A DNA stretch of 64,000 nt from Tipula vernalis. Its lineage: Eukaryota; Arthropoda; Insecta; Diptera; Tipulidae. The stretch is taken from assembly GCA_958295665.1 (NCBI GenBank), contig OY282558.1, forward strand, positions 335,827,106-335,891,105, in the 5' to 3' direction. Shown here piece by piece: positions 37,650-50,238 of this stretch. Position 1 is the stretch's first letter. Every line of letters begins with the position of its first letter. A program made the translations under genes and the position numbers. Under the pieces are notes generated by a model. The model was not told the DNA's origin. It worked only from the letters and a program-made list of their open reading frames with translations, and searched no databases.

Positions 37650-38440
37650 TTCAAAAATAGGTTGAGGAAAGAGTATTGAGAGATTTTTGTCATTTTTTGA
37701 TTAAATTTGAGAAAATTTTAATTTTTAGAACTTCTGGGATTTATCGGCGAAAACCCTGGCCAATTGATTTTCACAGACTTTTTCTGAAGCCAACTTTAGA
37801 TCGTCAAGGGAGTTTTGCAGGGATCAAAACAAATGGTAGTCAGAGAGTCCAAGGTCAGGGGCAGGGCTATACGGTAGGTACATGAAAATTTCCAAGCCAA
37901 GCTCTCTCAATTTTTGTCGGGTCATTTTGTCATAATGAAAGACAATACTCTTCCTGTTGATCAATTCTGGCCGGTTTTTTTAAATTGCTTACTGCAATCT
38001 GGTTAATTTCTGACAGTAAAGATTAAAATCAATGGTTTGACCAGGTTCTAGAACCTCATAATGTACGATTACCTTATAATCCCAGCATACAAACAGTATA
38101 ACCTTATGCTGGCTTTAAAGTCGTTTATGGTGTTTTACCTTTCTTTCACCATAGTCTTTTGCGAACGACCTTCTCGTATTTTACCCATTTTCCATTGCCA
38201 GTTATGATTTACTTCAAAAATGGCCCTAATTCGTTGCGTTTCAGTAACAATTCGCTGATGGAAATTCGGTCAATCAAATTTTCCATCGACGCAATTCCAT
38301 CGGTACCCAAATATCGAGCTTCTTTGTCTATCCAGCCTTTCGCAAATGGTTTAAAACTTCTTTGTGATCGATATTTAATTACTTAGCAATATCATGGCTG
38401 CTTATGTGCCAGTCTTCTCGAATCACTGCAGGTTAATCAG
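37650..38440 (-). pseudogene. mariner transposase relic
   Basis: From high to low coordinates: a helix-turn-helix remnant (SSHDIAK.LNIDHKEVLNHL), then ENLIDRISISELLLKRNELG, FLKQIITGNGKWVKYEKVVR (first catalytic region; the usual GDEKW is GNGKW, so the catalytic D is replaced) and a degraded remainder with WSN/LLSEINQIA-like pieces. Several stops and frameshifts are present. The gene is inactive and no inverted ends were identified. Confidence 0.65.
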
Positions 38441-38753
38441 CGACCCAAACAACCAAGAAAATGATATGCATCTTGATCGTAATATGATACAAAGGCTGTA
38501 TCACGAATAGAGGTTATCAATAGGGGATGAATGGAGCTAAATTTTCCAGCTCTGTCTTCAGATTCATAATCAGCGACCCAAAAAACTCTCTACTTGAGTT
38601 TTTGACTTTTGGCCAGCTTTTTTTTCGAATCGGCCGGGAGGCTGCGTCACCATGTTTTGCAACGTTTCGTGATTGAAAAGAGACGATTTGAAACGTTCAT
38701 GGCATATTAGATTGCAAAATTTAAATTTAGGTAAAACACAAAATCAACATTTA

Positions 38754-39158
38754 AGGCATTGCCACATAGAAAACGAACGAACGATTTTTTAAACCGACAA
38801 TTTTATTTTTTGACAAAGCTGTTATTTGTACAATGCCAAAATTATTAAAAAATGTTTCAAATTTATGAAAGCTATCATAACAACAAAAAAAAATTGTTAA
38901 AATTCCAAAATTTTCATTAAAGAAAACGCATTTTAATCTTTTGTCGGACGAAATTCGACTCGTCTTCCGACAAAAGATGAAAATGAAGTTGCTTTAATGA
39001 AAATCTTGTAATTTAATTTTTTTTTTTATTACTATTATGGCTTTCATAAATTTGTATAATTTGTAAATAAATTTTTCATTGTAGAAATACAAAATTTATT
39101 AAAAATTAGAAATTTCGGTTTAAAAAATCGTTCGTTCGTTTTCTATGTGGCAATGCCT
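38754..39158. mobile_element. Harbinger-type MITE (405 bp), perfect 44-bp ends
   Basis: The left end, 38754-38797 (AGGCATTGCCACATAGAAAA, then CGAACGAACGATTTTTTAAA), is the exact inverted complement of the right end, 39115-39158. TTA flanks both sides (38751-38753 and 39159-39161). The 3-bp TTA duplication and AGG tip fit PIF/Harbinger. The centre is a smaller palindrome around TCTTTTGTCGGACGAAATTC. No gene. The perfect ends imply a young copy. Confidence 0.85.
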
Positions 39159-39164
39159 TTAGGC

Positions 39165-41795
39165 TCTTAACCGGTTACGATAAAATTTCGATATTTGGGT
39201 ACTACAGTACCTCTACCGATAACCTTTTCGATTTCATATTTTAAGACAGCTTTCTAAAAATAACATACAACTAAGGTTCGATAGTTTCGACAATCTGGCG
39301 AAATTAAAAAAAATAGTAAAATATCTAATCCATGACAACGAGACTTGAAATTAGGATGCGGGCAAGCACATTCGACATCGGCAGAGGAGATTCCTACCCA
39401 AATAATTCCGAAATACACTACATTTAGTATAACTTGCCAAATAAACCTGTTTTAGTAGTATCCTGATGTTTTAGACTACCATTAGAAGTTCCACCTCTGC
39501 TGCGCTACAATAATAAAATAAAAAGACTAGTAAACTATAATTGTCGGAAAGGATTTCTTTATTGTAACGAAAGTTCCAATGGATAATTCTAAAAAACAGT
39601 CGAATCAAGAATTTCTAGCCTCAACCTAAGATAAGGATGTCCCATAAATTAGATTGTAGACAATTTTTTATATATTTTTGTTGCGCTTACGGCACAAGAT
39701 TTCAATAAACCTCCAATGGTAAAGGTTGGTTACCCCTGTCTGTTTCGTTAAATAAAAATCTTTCATTTTTTGTTGTATTATAACAGCAAAATATATAATC
39801 AGTAGAGCTGAAAGAATTATATTAATTACTGTTGATGGTTTTATGCAGTTTACAGTCTGACAGTATGTACATGCAAATTTGTTTATTATACTGCATCTCC
39901 TGTAGTTTCTTATCATTACTCTTGTATTTCTCTATTCTAACACAATCAACTAAAATTAATTGGCATATTTCGCGATTTCGTTTTTTGCGTTTTTAGGTTT
40001 TTTAAATATGTATACTAATACACTACACAGACACTAATTTTGTTTAATAATAAACAGATTTTGAATGATTTCATTATGTTAAATATATGTATGTACATTA
40101 GGCTGGTACAAGCAAAATAAATTTTCGATAGTGTTTAGTAGATTACGCATAGCGCTCATAAAACTTAACCAATATTATTCATTAGAGAGGTTATATAGAT
40201 AAAAAAAACTAAAGTTTGTGTGTGATAAACGTCAGTTTAGTGAAGTGAATTTACTCGTTTCGAGATTAGATATATAAATCAAAAACAATTTTGGTGTTTA
40301 CACTAGGCATTATATTTAGCCTAGTGTAAGTGTATATAATCCCCCCCATATGCGTTGTAATATATTTTCAAATTTTCTTTTTGTTATACATTTTTTCTAT
40401 TTTTCCATTAATATATTTTCATTTTTATCGTCTCTTAATACAAAAGTATAGAGTGAATCACTCTCTGACTGTGACAAATCAGTTTTTGCTTAGTTTTCTA
40501 AATTAGTCTGAGCCGTTTCGTTTGTCTAATAAATTGAACCGTAAAAAAATTGTTGATTTAAAATTTATTTATCGTGAAATATTTGTTTTGTTCTAAATGC
40601 GTGTCTAAGTACAATATAATTATTGTGTTTAATACACGGAACTGTCAGAACATTACACTTTGATAAATGATTTGTTTTTTCTGACATTAATCACAAAAAA
40701 AAAAAAAAAAACATCTGTGTACATCGGTGAACAATTATTTGTGTGAATTCGTGTTTAATTATAACAATTGACCATTTGTGTTTTCTATTTATAACTAACT
40801 ACCTACTGTATTGTGCAAGCGAATAGAGGAGTTTAGTAAACGACATACGAGTACGAGTAGTTTTAAAAATATCGATCAGATTTTTTGTTTATTAAATTTT
40901 TTTGTGTGATGTGAATCATACATTTTAATTTCGGTATTTATTGTCTTAAGCATATTACAATAATATTTTTATTTTATATATAATTAAAAATGAAATTTTC
41001 ATCAATGAAATATCGACCATAATATGTATGCCATATGGTTTACTTATTAAAACGATAAAAATGTGAAACAAATTAAAATGAGAAAACTTATCTTAGCCGC
41101 CAGTCTTGCAGATTGTTCGTCTTTTTCTACTTCTTAAAAAAAAAAACAAATGTGCACCACATAAATGAACTATTAAATTATTATTTGAATTGTTATTAAA
41201 CTGAGGCAAGATTTTTTTTTTTTTTTGATTTATTGCTGTTTATTTCCGGGCAAAATAAGGAAGCGCTTATTGTTTTGTACGATGTTGGTCTGGTCTCTCT
41301 GGTATGAAATATAAAAATATTATTATTGTGCTAATTGGATAATAAAAAAAATTATTACAAAATATTAAGTAACGTATGTGTTAGTTTATTTCGACTTACG
41401 TATATTTATTGCTTATACATCTATTGATAAACTGCAACAGTGGAAATCTGTTCGTGCTAACATGAAAATTTATTTAAAAACGGAAATTTGGTTAATTTTA
41501 GTCTTATTGAATTTAACCGCGTGCCAAATCGCGGAAAAATAAAATTGGATTATAAACAACTTAAAACTGGAATTCCTATAAGAATTGTGAAAGTTGTTTT
41601 TTTGCAAATATATTTCTTAAGGTCATGCATAGTACTTGCTACTACTGTACATTGGGTCTTATTAAAATTTAAATTTCCTCCAAAAAATTTTATTTCACAA
41701 AAAGGTTTCGGAAAACATTGCATATTTGGGTTTAATTTCATGTAGTAGTTTTCATTGCATTCATTGGAGTTGTATTATGCAGGAGGAACAATCGG
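39165..41795. other. AT-rich DNA, no supported gene
   Basis: No recognisable coding or mobile-element signature. An 85-codon frame at 41488-41745 has no family resemblance. Confidence 0.4.
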
Positions 41796-41799
41796 TGTG

Positions 41800-42468
41800 A
41801 GGTATTTCACACAAAATTTAGCTACACAATTTAGCGAAAAGTGTAAGTGTATTGAAAAAGTGTTGACCTACATAAAAAAGTGTAAATAAGCGGTAGAACC
41901 AGGTAAGGGACGATATTTTCATAAAGTTGACAGATCAAGCTTTCCGGAAAAAAAATTTTCATTTAAATGAAAATACTTGGGCATGTTCGATAAATTTTTG
42001 AAGATTGTGAAGGCTTGACCTGTCCACTTTATAGAAATATAAGCCCACACCTGGTAACATCTCTGATTTAAAGTGATTTTCACAATTTTCAAAATAGCGT
42101 CGAACATGCCCAACCGTTTTTATCTTCGTAATAGAAATTGCTTAGGATAGCCTGATGTGTCCACTTTATGGAAAAATAAGCCCTCATCGGGTAACATCTC
42201 TAAGACTTTGGTAAATGGACATAGTGTAGCATCAGGTTTGAACATTTTAAGTGATTTTCACAATTCTCAAAATACCGTCGAACATCCATGTAAGCCTTAT
42301 TTAAATGACAAATTTTTTTTCGGAAAGCTTGATCTATCAACGACATGAAAATATCGCCCCAAACCTGGTTCTACTGCTTATTTACACTTTTTTATGTAGG
42401 CCTACACTTTTTTAGTATACTTACACTTTTCGTTAATTTGTGTAGTTACACTTTGTGTGAAATACTTT
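41800..42468. mobile_element. Foldback element with arms of about 150 bp
   Basis: The left arm (41800-41950: GGTATTTCACACAAAATTTA ... AAAAAAGTGTAAATAAGC ... GATCAAGCTTTCCG) and the right arm (about 42318-42468: CGGAAAGCTTGATCTATCAA ... GCTTATTTACACTTTTTTA ... TGTGTGAAATAC) are inverted copies at roughly 85% identity. Between them are two direct repeats (about 42018-42112 and 42150-42295), both with 'tgtccactttatgg', 'gggtaacatctct' and 'agtgattttcacaatt'. No gene, and target duplications were not resolved. Confidence 0.7.
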
Positions 42469-44123
42469 CCGATCTTAGCACTAGAACAATTGAGGTAAGC
42501 CAAAGCGTTTATCCTCTATCCAAGGTGGATAGTTACACAGGCCTGCATGGTTTTTTTTTTTCTTGATGAACAGCCACGTCCGAAGTAACTTTTGCGCTAA
42601 ATCCGAATCTGGACACAGAATTACCCTATGAGACTGAGAACATTTTAATACAGTACTCCAAAAAATTAAAGGAACAAAAATTGTTTTTGAATTTTTTTAG
42701 TGTTTTTTGAATAGCCTGTATCTTTATGGAAAAGGGTCTTACAGAGATGGAAAAAAAGTTTTTTAAACCTCCAAGTCTCTATGTTGCTGAGATATCAATG
42801 ATTGCACAATATTAGGGCAGATTTACAAACTTCAGTAAATTTCCTATAAAACCCTTTAATGTTTTTAGCCTCAACACTAATTTGAAAAAAGTACAAAAAA
42901 ATAACTTTTTAAGTTTTTTTTTAGTAAATCTACCGTTACTTTACAAATATTGATGAGAAGACTAATGTTGCCAGGTTTTCTTACAGCTTAATGTACTCCT
43001 AATTCCCATGCAAATTTTCAAATTGATCCATTCAACCGTTTGTCCGGACAGATTGATCAAAGTTTTATAAAATAATTAAAGGAACAAGTGATACGGAGGA
43101 ACAATTTTTTGGACTTTTTCCACAATTTTGGATTGGTTACTTGTTAACCCTTAACGATCGAGAGATGTTTTTTGTAATACTCGCCCACAAGAACTTGGCT
43201 ATTTCTTAACCGATTTTAGTAAAATTTGGTATGTGCTGTGGAAATGGGAATCGAGACTGATTTTTGGATAAAGTTCTGGAATCTGGCCAATTATGACGGA
43301 ACTTGACTATTTCTTAACCGATTGCAATGCAATTTGACGTGTGCGTTGGAAATGGAATTCCTCAGTGATTTTTAGAGGAAATTCTGGGATATGGCCCACT
43401 AGGATAGAACTTGGCTATTTCTTAACCGATTTGGCCAACTCTCGAGTTCTAAAAAAACGGCCATATTCCAGAACTTTATCTAAAAATAATTTTAGGGTCC
43501 CATTTACATCCTAAATGTTAAATTTCATTAAAATGGGTTCAAAATTGATGAGTTCAATCCTAATTAATCATATTTTAGAACTTCATCTAAAAATCATTTT
43601 AGAGTTTCTTTTTCACGGCACATCTTAAATTTTACTAATATCGATTAAGGAATTATCAAGTTCCATTTTCCTTGGCCATATTCCAGAAATTTATCTAAAA
43701 ATCGTTTTAGAATCCCATTTGCATCGCACATACGAAATTTGACTAAACTCGCTTAAGGAAAAGTCAAGTTCCAGAACATCAACTAATTCTCTCGAAAAAT
43801 ATCCAAAAAATTGTTCCTCCGTATCACTTGTTCGTTTAATTATTTTATAAAACTTTGATCAATCTGCCCGGAAAAACACTTGGACGGTTCAATTTGAAAA
43901 TGTACTTAGCAATTAGGGGTACATTAAGCTGTAAAAAAATTGGTAACATTAGTCTTCTCATCAATATTTATAAAGTAACGGCAAATTTACTAAAAAAACA
44001 TATAAAGGTTTTTTTTGGTACTTTTTTCAAATTAGTGTGACAGTAAAATTTATTTTTTTTTCTCAAATAATCATTAAGGGTCTTGAGAAAATTTACTCAT
44101 ATTTTTAAGACTGCACCAAAATT

Positions 44124-44882
44124 TGTAGCGGCCGATCTAAAATGTAAATTAAATATTTATATATTCATAAATAACATTTTTAAATCGCGCTACGAATTAA
44201 CGATAGCAATTTGAATCTTATTTTATGTTTCTAACTACACTATTAATTAGTGGAGATTGGAACCATTTTAGTTTACGCAGTTTACTGCAGATGTGTATTA
44301 TTTTATTACAATTGCTATACAGTTTTAGTCTATGTTTTCTCACAGTTTACGTTTATTAGTACTCAGTAAAGCTTTTCATGTGTGAGTGCTATTTTCTTTT
44401 GTTGTGTTGACTACACCTTTCATATACTTGGTGTTTCTAACACAAGTATTTATTTAAAATATTTTTGATACTGTCGTTTCGTTTTGCCACACTGTGCGCG
44501 CGTACAACAAGTTTGACGCGGTTTTTTTATATATACATATACAATGTATGTTTTGTTTTTTTTGGAAACAAAAAGGAACAAAAATTGTAATTGCGTTCAG
44601 ATCATCGACTAGTAAAGTCGATTTGTTTTTTTAAATAAAATTAACAAATGGTGGCGTTTAATAAATTTCTAAAAATAAAATTTGTTTAATAATAAATTTC
44701 TAAATATAAAATTTGTTTAAATAATAAGTTTCTAAAATAATAAAATTTGTTAAAATAATAAATTTTGTAAAATAATAAATTTGTTTAAATAATAAAATTT
44801 GTAAAAGAGCAAAGTAAATTTTGTGAATAAAAATTTGGAATTTTATTATAAATTAAATATAGTTTTGAATACACAAACTATA
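44124..44882 (+). repeat. Left LTR of the gypsy element
   Basis: It begins TGTAGCGGCC and ends CAAACTATA, 759 bp, identical by eye to 50239-50997. It holds TATATATA near 44530 and several AATAAA motifs. A run of roughly 30-bp AT-rich units (44648-44815, 'aataaatttctaaaataaaatttgttt') lies near its 3' end. The inverted tips (TGTAG/CTATA) are imperfect. Confidence 0.95.
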
Positions 44883-44884
44883 AG

Positions 44885-44902
44885 TGGTGACCTCGAAAGT
44901 CC
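44885..44902 (+). promoter_or_regulatory. Candidate primer-binding site
   Basis: TGGTGACCTCGAAAGTCC begins two bases after the left LTR. The leading TGG would pair with a tRNA CCA end. The tRNA species was not identified. Confidence 0.6.
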
Positions 44903-45315
44903 CTGTTTAGGGCAAATCCGCAACCGCGGATAATTTTTCAAGCATAATATATGCGTAGAATACGCAACAACGCGGAATTGAACGATTTTAAAAGTTTTGG
45001 TTTTGGAATCTTGATACGGCCCACCGTATCAAGAAAAAGGTACGTGTCGTTGATTAGATATATAGCAGTGTACAATATATAAGCCGTAATTTAATGAATA
45101 CTAAAATTTTTTTTCTTCAAATTACATTTTAAATATTTCCGGAATTCATCGCATTAAAAGTTTTGTCGATATTATACATTGGAGTACACACCTTTTTAAA
45201 CGGGAACACATTACAGTACCGTTTCCCGAAAATCAAACAATTTTGGACAATAATTTTACTGGATATTATCGTGTGGTACCCTTGAGATAATTCAACACCA
45301 GAATATTACCAGGTG

Positions 45316-45425
45316 CATCGTGGGACAGTTATACTGTAGACAGTGAACGGTTCATCGTGGGACAGTTATACCGTAGATAGTGAACGGTTCAGCGTGGGAC
45401 ATTATACCGTGACATTACCCGGTCC
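45316..45425 (+). repeat. 37-bp tandem repeat in the gypsy leader
   Basis: Nearly three units (starting at 45316, 45353 and 45390) share CATCGTGGGACAGTTATAC and GTAGA.AGTGAACGGTT. They lie in the untranslated leader between the primer site and gag, where packaging or dimerisation signals may reside. That role is inferred only from position. Confidence 0.8.
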
Positions 45426-46108
45426 AGCGAGGATTAAACCGATACATCTAAGTTGTACAACTGAACTAAAATCAGCTAAGTGTTTAACAGTTTTTTTTCT
45501 TAAACAAATAAAGAGTTTTTTTATTGCATACACTTAATTTCATATATAAAATTAAAATTTTAGTTTTTCTTTATAAATTTTAACGTAGCTTCAAGTAAAT
45601 GTAAATTTAACGCCATTTATTTAATTAATTTTACATTAATTTTTGCGATAATTTAATCAAAAACCAAAATTTCGTAACGGTACAAAATATTAATGAACGC
45701 TAGAATTTTGTAGTGACTCATTTACATATTTTTATTTTTTTTTATTTTTTAATTCCCCGGTATATGAAGAAAACGTTCTCTAATTAATTAATTAACCAAT
45801 TACAACAATATCGTTCCGACTGTTCCCACGTAACATTTTCACATTGCACCAATTGAACTAGCCGAGCCCCTCCAATTTCTGTGTTGGACGCTAGCATCCA
45901 ACGAGATTCGAGGGCATCTCGCAGTAGAATCAATTTATATTTATTTTAACAGTACGAGCAGATAGTGTTCGCCGTACTGTTCTTTATTTTGACTTGTCAC
46001 AACTATTTAGCTCGAATTTAACACTGACAATTTGCCAGTTATCTAAGAAAAATCGTTCTAGATAATAATAGTCAAGTTTTATAGATTCCAATTAGTTTTT
46101 GGTACAAA

Positions 46109-47134
46109 ATGCCTGATAATAAACCGGGAACGTCCGCGCAAGCAGACGCTGACCCAACAAAACAATTGGAACCTACAGATGTCGAAATGCCACAGGCACC
46201 AGGCAATGCAGCCTCTATTAATATCAAATTGCAGCCTTTTTGGGTTACGAGCCCGGAGAACTGGTTTCATGCGGCTGAACTGCAGTTTGATTTTTTGAAA
46301 ATAAAAGGTGACAAGGCAAAATTTTTGCACGTGTTGGCTTCTCTGTCGCCAGAGACCAGCGATCTGATTTCAGATTTGCTACGAACACCACCGAAGGATA
46401 ATTACTACGAAACAATTAAAAAAATTTTGCTAGACCGCCTCTCACCTTCGAGTGAAGCCCAATTATGGAAACTTTTGAGCGGGTTAGATATAGGCGACAG
46501 ACGTCCCTCCGAATTACTTAGGCATATTCGATCACTCGCGGGTAGTTCCATTAGCGACCAAGTCATTAAGGCTTTATGGATTCGCCGTTTACCAGAAGTC
46601 GTAATGTTGGCACTTGTAGCACAACCCGATACATTAACCCCCGATGATCTCGCTAAGACAGCGGATAAGATTCATGAAGCCATGAATCGAACTCCCAGAT
46701 TAGCGACTTTAAACAAACCTTCGAGTTCAACCTCCAAACCAACCAATTTGTCGAATATTTCAAATTTTGCTGCTATGTCAAAAAAGACTCCAGCCAAGTC
46801 GAATGGGCGAGACGCGCCGACGACATTAAAAACCATCGAATCTCGATTGAATTCGTTAGAAGCCCGTATGAATAATCTTTATAATGATATGGGCAGGTCT
46901 CGGAGCACTTCAAGGAACTCAAGGTACTATCGTCGAAATTCGTCTTTTGACAATTCTCGACAAAATAAGACTGATAGTAACAATAAGCTGACACCCGATA
47001 ATCCGTGGTGCAAGTTACACCGTCTTTTTGGCCAAAAGGCACATTTCTGTAAGCAACCTTGCTCATATTATCGTGACAAGCAGTCTAAGCTAGATAATTC
47101 GGATAAATCGTTTGAAAATACAAAAAACGAGTAG
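46109..47134 (+). CDS. gag: Gypsy Gag polyprotein
   Basis: 341 residues, starting at an ATG that opens the frame. Residues about 35-110 contain [40 protein letters not shown] and [20 protein letters not shown], the DUF7041-like capsid region found in insect gypsy elements. A basic, serine-rich stretch follows ([16 protein letters not shown], about 265-285). An atypical zinc-knuckle-like [18 protein letters not shown] lies near residue 305. The product would form the retroelement particle in the cytoplasm and bind its RNA. The stop (TAG, 47132-47134) follows an A_AAA_AAC slippery heptamer, so some ribosomes should shift into pol. No internal stops. Confidence 0.95.
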   Translation: MPDNKPGTSAQADADPTKQLEPTDVEMPQAPGNAASINIKLQPFWVTSPENWFHAAELQFDFLKIKGDKAKFLHVLASLSPETSDLISDLLRTPPKDNYYETIKKILLDRLSPSSEAQLWKLLSGLDIGDRRPSELLRHIRSLAGSSISDQVIKALWIRRLPEVVMLALVAQPDTLTPDDLAKTADKIHEAMNRTPRLATLNKPSSSTSKPTNLSNISNFAAMSKKTPAKSNGRDAPTTLKTIESRLNSLEARMNNLYNDMGRSRSTSRNSRYYRRNSSFDNSRQNKTDSNNKLTPDNPWCKLHRLFGQKAHFCKQPCSYYRDKQSKLDNSDKSFENTKNE

Positions 47135-50100
47135 GGCCGCACAGGGTCGAGTCGACTAATTTTATTAGAAACCCAACCAGTCGACTCTTTATACACGACA
47201 GCAATATTAATTTAACTTTTTTGATCGATACTGGCGCTGATATTTCAGTGATACCAGTTAAATTTTTTCATATTAACGTAAACAGTTTCTCAAGTGATCT
47301 AGTTCTGACAGCAGCAAATGGATCAACCATTCGTACCTATGGTACAAGGTTGATTAAGGTCAATCTCGGTTTAAAACGAGATTTTCCACATGCTTTTATA
47401 ATAGCTTCTGTGGATAGGCCAATCATTGGTGCTGATTTTTTGGCAAAATTTGGTCTTTTAGTGGATCTGAAGCATAAACAATTGATAGATTCGACCACTA
47501 AATTGTCAGTGGATGCGATGGTGAAGAGTTTTGAAACTCCGACTCCTGTGCATTTTTCAATTGACAATGGTTATGGCACGCTCCTTAATAAGTTCCCTAC
47601 ACTTACAGCGTTGCCCAATTTTAATTTGCCTGTCCGCCATTCTGTTGTACATCATATTGTTACAAACGGACATTTACCTGTGGCGAGACCTCGCAGGCTA
47701 GATCCGGAACGGCATAAAGCCGCTTTATTAGAATTCCAACATATGGTGGAATTAGGGATTTGTCGTCCGTCGGCATCCTGTGTTTCAAGTCCTTTACATA
47801 TGGTTAGAAAAAAGGATTTAGATTGGAGACCATGTGGTGATTATCGAAGATTAAATTCGGTCACAGTACCGGATAGATATCCGATTTCCCACATTCAAAA
47901 TTTTTCCATGAATTTGCATGGTTGTACCATTTTCTCCAAGATTGATTTGGTCAGGGCTTATCATTTAATTCCAGTCGCTGAGGAAGACGTGCATAAGACG
48001 GCTATCACAACACCTTTCGGTTTATTTGAATTTACGCGAATGCCATTTGGCTTGCGTAACGCCGCGCAGACATTCCAGCGTTTTATTAACGAAGTTGTCC
48101 GCGGACTTGACTTCGTTTTTGTTTATATTGATGATATCTTGGTGGCATCCCAGTCAGAAGAGCAACATTTGGTTCATTTAGAACAGTTGTTTCAGAGACT
48201 GGTTGATTTTGACGTCCATATAAAGACACCGAAATGTGTTTTTGGCGTAGCTTCGCTTGATTTTTTAAGCCACAAGATTTCCCTAGATGGTATTCAACCT
48301 TCTGAGGAACGAATACGTGTCATCAGGGATTTTCCTACTCCTAGTTCCATTAAACACATTCAGCGGTATATCGGGATGGTTAATTACTATCATCGATTTA
48401 TACCAAAGTTGGCTGAATTTCTAAGTCCAATTCATTCGCATTTGTCAGCACTGCTTAAGTTGCCTAAGACACCCAAGAATTTTTCTTGGCCTGAAGAATG
48501 CAATGATGCATTCATTTCTTTAAATAATGAATTGGCAAATGTCACTCTTCTGTCGCATCCTTTAGGAAATGCGAAATTTAGTATTACTACTGATGCATCG
48601 AACACCGCCGTTGGCGCTGTCCTGCAACAGTATAATAAGAAGAAGTGGGAACCTTTAGGATTTTTCTCAAAAAAATTAACGACTGCTGAAATTAAATATT
48701 CTGCATTCGATAGAGAACTTCTCGCAATATATCTGGCAATTAAGCATTTTAGATATTTTGTTGAGGGTCGTGATTTCACGATTTATACTGACCATAAGCC
48801 TTTGACTAGAGCCCTTCAGTCTAAAACTGAAAGAAATCCAAGGCAATCACGCCATTTGGATTATATTAGTCAATTTACCTCAGATATTCAGCATGTACTT
48901 GGTTCCGACAATGTTGTCGCAGACACACTGTCTCGAACCACTAATATTGACTCGGCCACAAATGAAATTTTTTTTGATTATGTAGATATTATTAAGGCAC
49001 AACAATCGGATGAAGAACAACAGCAGTTACTTTCTGGTACCGTTTGTCGCTCAGCTTCTATGAAGCTTGAGTTATTTAAATTGCCTGGCCTTGAAGTCTA
49101 CTGCGAAACTTCGACGGGTAATAATCGCCCATACATCGCAGATTCTTTACGTCGACTTGTGTTCGACTCTTTACATAATATAGCGCATGCTGGTGTCCGA
49201 GCCACTCGTAAGTTGATTACGGCTCGTTATTTTTGGCCTAGTATTAACAAGGACGTAAACCATTGGGCTAGTTCTTGTTTATCCTGCCAACGTGCTAAAG
49301 TTCAACGGCACACTATTTCACCCCACGGACAATTTGATATTCCACCTGGTCGTTTTGAACATATACATTTGGATATTGTTGGGCCTTTGCCTATTTCGAA
49401 TGGATGTTCATATATACTTACATGTGTCGATCGATTTACTCGCTGGCCTGAAGCGTACTGCTTAGCAAACATGACAGCTGCAACCATTGCCACTTCTTTT
49501 GTCAATAATTACGTGTCACGCTTTGGCGTTCCTTCTCAGATTACTACGGATCAGGGATCACAGTTTGAATCAAAACTGTTTAATGAGCTAACAATTCTTT
49601 TAGGCGCTCATAGGATACGTACTACGGCTTATAATCCTAAAGCGAATGGCATGGTTGAACGCTTCCATAGGCAGCTTAAAGCTGCTCTTATGGCCAGAGG
49701 CGATTCAATTCATTGGAGTTCTGAGATTCCAATTATTTTATTAGGAATCCGGGCTACCGTGAAAGAAGATTTAAAGTGCTCTCCAGCCGAGATGGTTTAT
49801 GGGCAAACCATTAAACTTCCCGGTGAATTTTTTATTGAGAAGCCTCTTTCACTTTTGCCTTGTAGCGACACAGTTATCGACCAATTGCGTAATGCAATGA
49901 GGAACCTTATACCATCACCTACGCGTAAAGCTAAACAAGATGACATATTTGTCCCGAAAACTTTGGACAACTGTGATTTTGTTTTTGTAAGGTCTGACAA
50001 GGTTCGTGTTGGACTTACTCCTCCTTACGAAGGACCATTTAAAGTAGTTAGGCGCCTTCGTAAACATTTTGTTATCTTGATTCGGGATAAGAATTGTAAT

Positions 50101-50199
50101 ATCTCGATTGATAGATTAAAACCCGCTTTTGGTATAATTAATTCGGTTGATAATATACTTTCATCTCGAAACCAAACAGCTGTGCATTTTTCTCGTTAG
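47116..50199 (+). CDS. pol: Gypsy Pol polyprotein (protease, RT, RNase H, integrase)
   Basis: The frame opens after a stop at 47113-47115 and overlaps gag. It has no ATG at its start, so expression by -1 frameshift is expected. With the leucine codon at 47221 as residue 1: aspartic protease [12 protein letters not shown] (1-12); reverse transcriptase with [12 protein letters not shown] and the catalytic YIDD at 302-305; RNase H with [15 protein letters not shown] (D458); integrase zinc finger H652...C686-C689; catalytic D718, D777 and E813 with 35 residues between the last two; and a C-terminal GPY/F-type segment ([17 protein letters not shown]). All catalytic motifs are intact, with no stops in more than 1020 codons. 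No chromodomain is evident. Confidence 0.95.
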   Translation, partial: KYKKRVGPHRVESTNFIRNPTSRLFIHDSNINLTFLIDTGADISVIPVKFFHINVNSFSSDLVLTAANGSTIRTYGTRLIKVNLGLKRDFPHAFIIASVDRPIIGADFLAKFGLLVDLKHKQLIDSTTKLSVDAMVKSFETPTPVHFSIDNGYGTLLNKFPTLTALPNFNLPVRHSVVHHIVTNGHLPVARPRRLDPERHKAALLEFQHMVELGICRPSASCVSSPLHMVRKKDLDWRPCGDYRRLNSVTVPDRYPISHIQNFSMNLHGCTIFSKIDLVRAYHLIPVAEEDVHKTAITTPFGLFEFTRMPFGLRNAAQTFQRFINEVVRGLDFVFVYIDDILVASQSEEQHLVHLEQLFQRLVDFDVHIKTPKCVFGVASLDFLSHKISLDGIQPSEERIRVIRDFPTPSSIKHIQRYIGMVNYYHRFIPKLAEFLSPIHSHLSALLKLPKTPKNFSWPEECNDAFISLNNELANVTLLSHPLGNAKFSITTDASNTAVGAVLQQYNKKKWEPLGFFSKKLTTAEIKYSAFDRELLAIYLAIKHFRYFVEGRDFTIYTDHKPLTRALQSKTERNPRQSRHLDYISQFTSDIQHVLGSDNVVADTLSRTTNIDSATNEIFFDYVDIIKAQQSDEEQQQLLSGTVCRSASMKLELFKLPGLEVYCETSTGNNRPYIADSLRRLVFDSLHNIAHAGVRATRKLITARYFWPSINKDVNHWASSCLSCQRAKVQRHTISPHGQFDIPPGRFEHIHLDIVGPLPISNGCSYILTCVDRFTRWPEAYCLANMTAATIATSFVNNYVSRFGVPSQITTDQGSQFESKLFNELTILLGAHRIRTTAYNPKANGMVERFHRQLKAALMARGDSIHWSSEIPIILLGIRATVKEDLKCSPAEMVYGQTIKLPGEFFIEKPLSLLPCSDTVIDQLRNAMRNLIPSPTRKAKQDDIFVPKTLDNCDFVFVRSDKVRVGLTPPYEGPFKVVRRLRKHFVILIRDKNCNISIDRLKPAFGIINSVDNILSSRNQTAVHFSR
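47122..47128 (+). promoter_or_regulatory. -1 ribosomal frameshift site (A_AAA_AAC)
   Basis: The heptamer is positioned in the gag frame as A AAA AAC, one codon before the gag stop. Pol lies in the -1 frame and is open from 47116. Downstream, a 9-bp perfect stem (GAGTCGACT 47149-47157 with AGTCGACTC 47179-47187) encloses a nested CTAAT/ATTAG pairing. The stem starts 20 nt after the heptamer, further than usual. Confidence 0.8.
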
Positions 50200-50225
50200 T
50201 GTTCAAGTCTTACTGGAACACAACT

Positions 50226-50235
50226 AGGAGGGGAG
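50226..50235 (+). promoter_or_regulatory. Polypurine tract
   Basis: AGGAGGGGAG lies three bases upstream of the right LTR, just after the pol stop, as expected for the plus-strand primer. Confidence 0.85.
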
Positions 50236-50238
50236 TAC

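Noticed and set aside
46079..46330. Minus-strand frame across the gag start
   Set aside because: Antisense shadow of the gag coding region, with no independent signal. The same applies to minus-strand frames inside pol.
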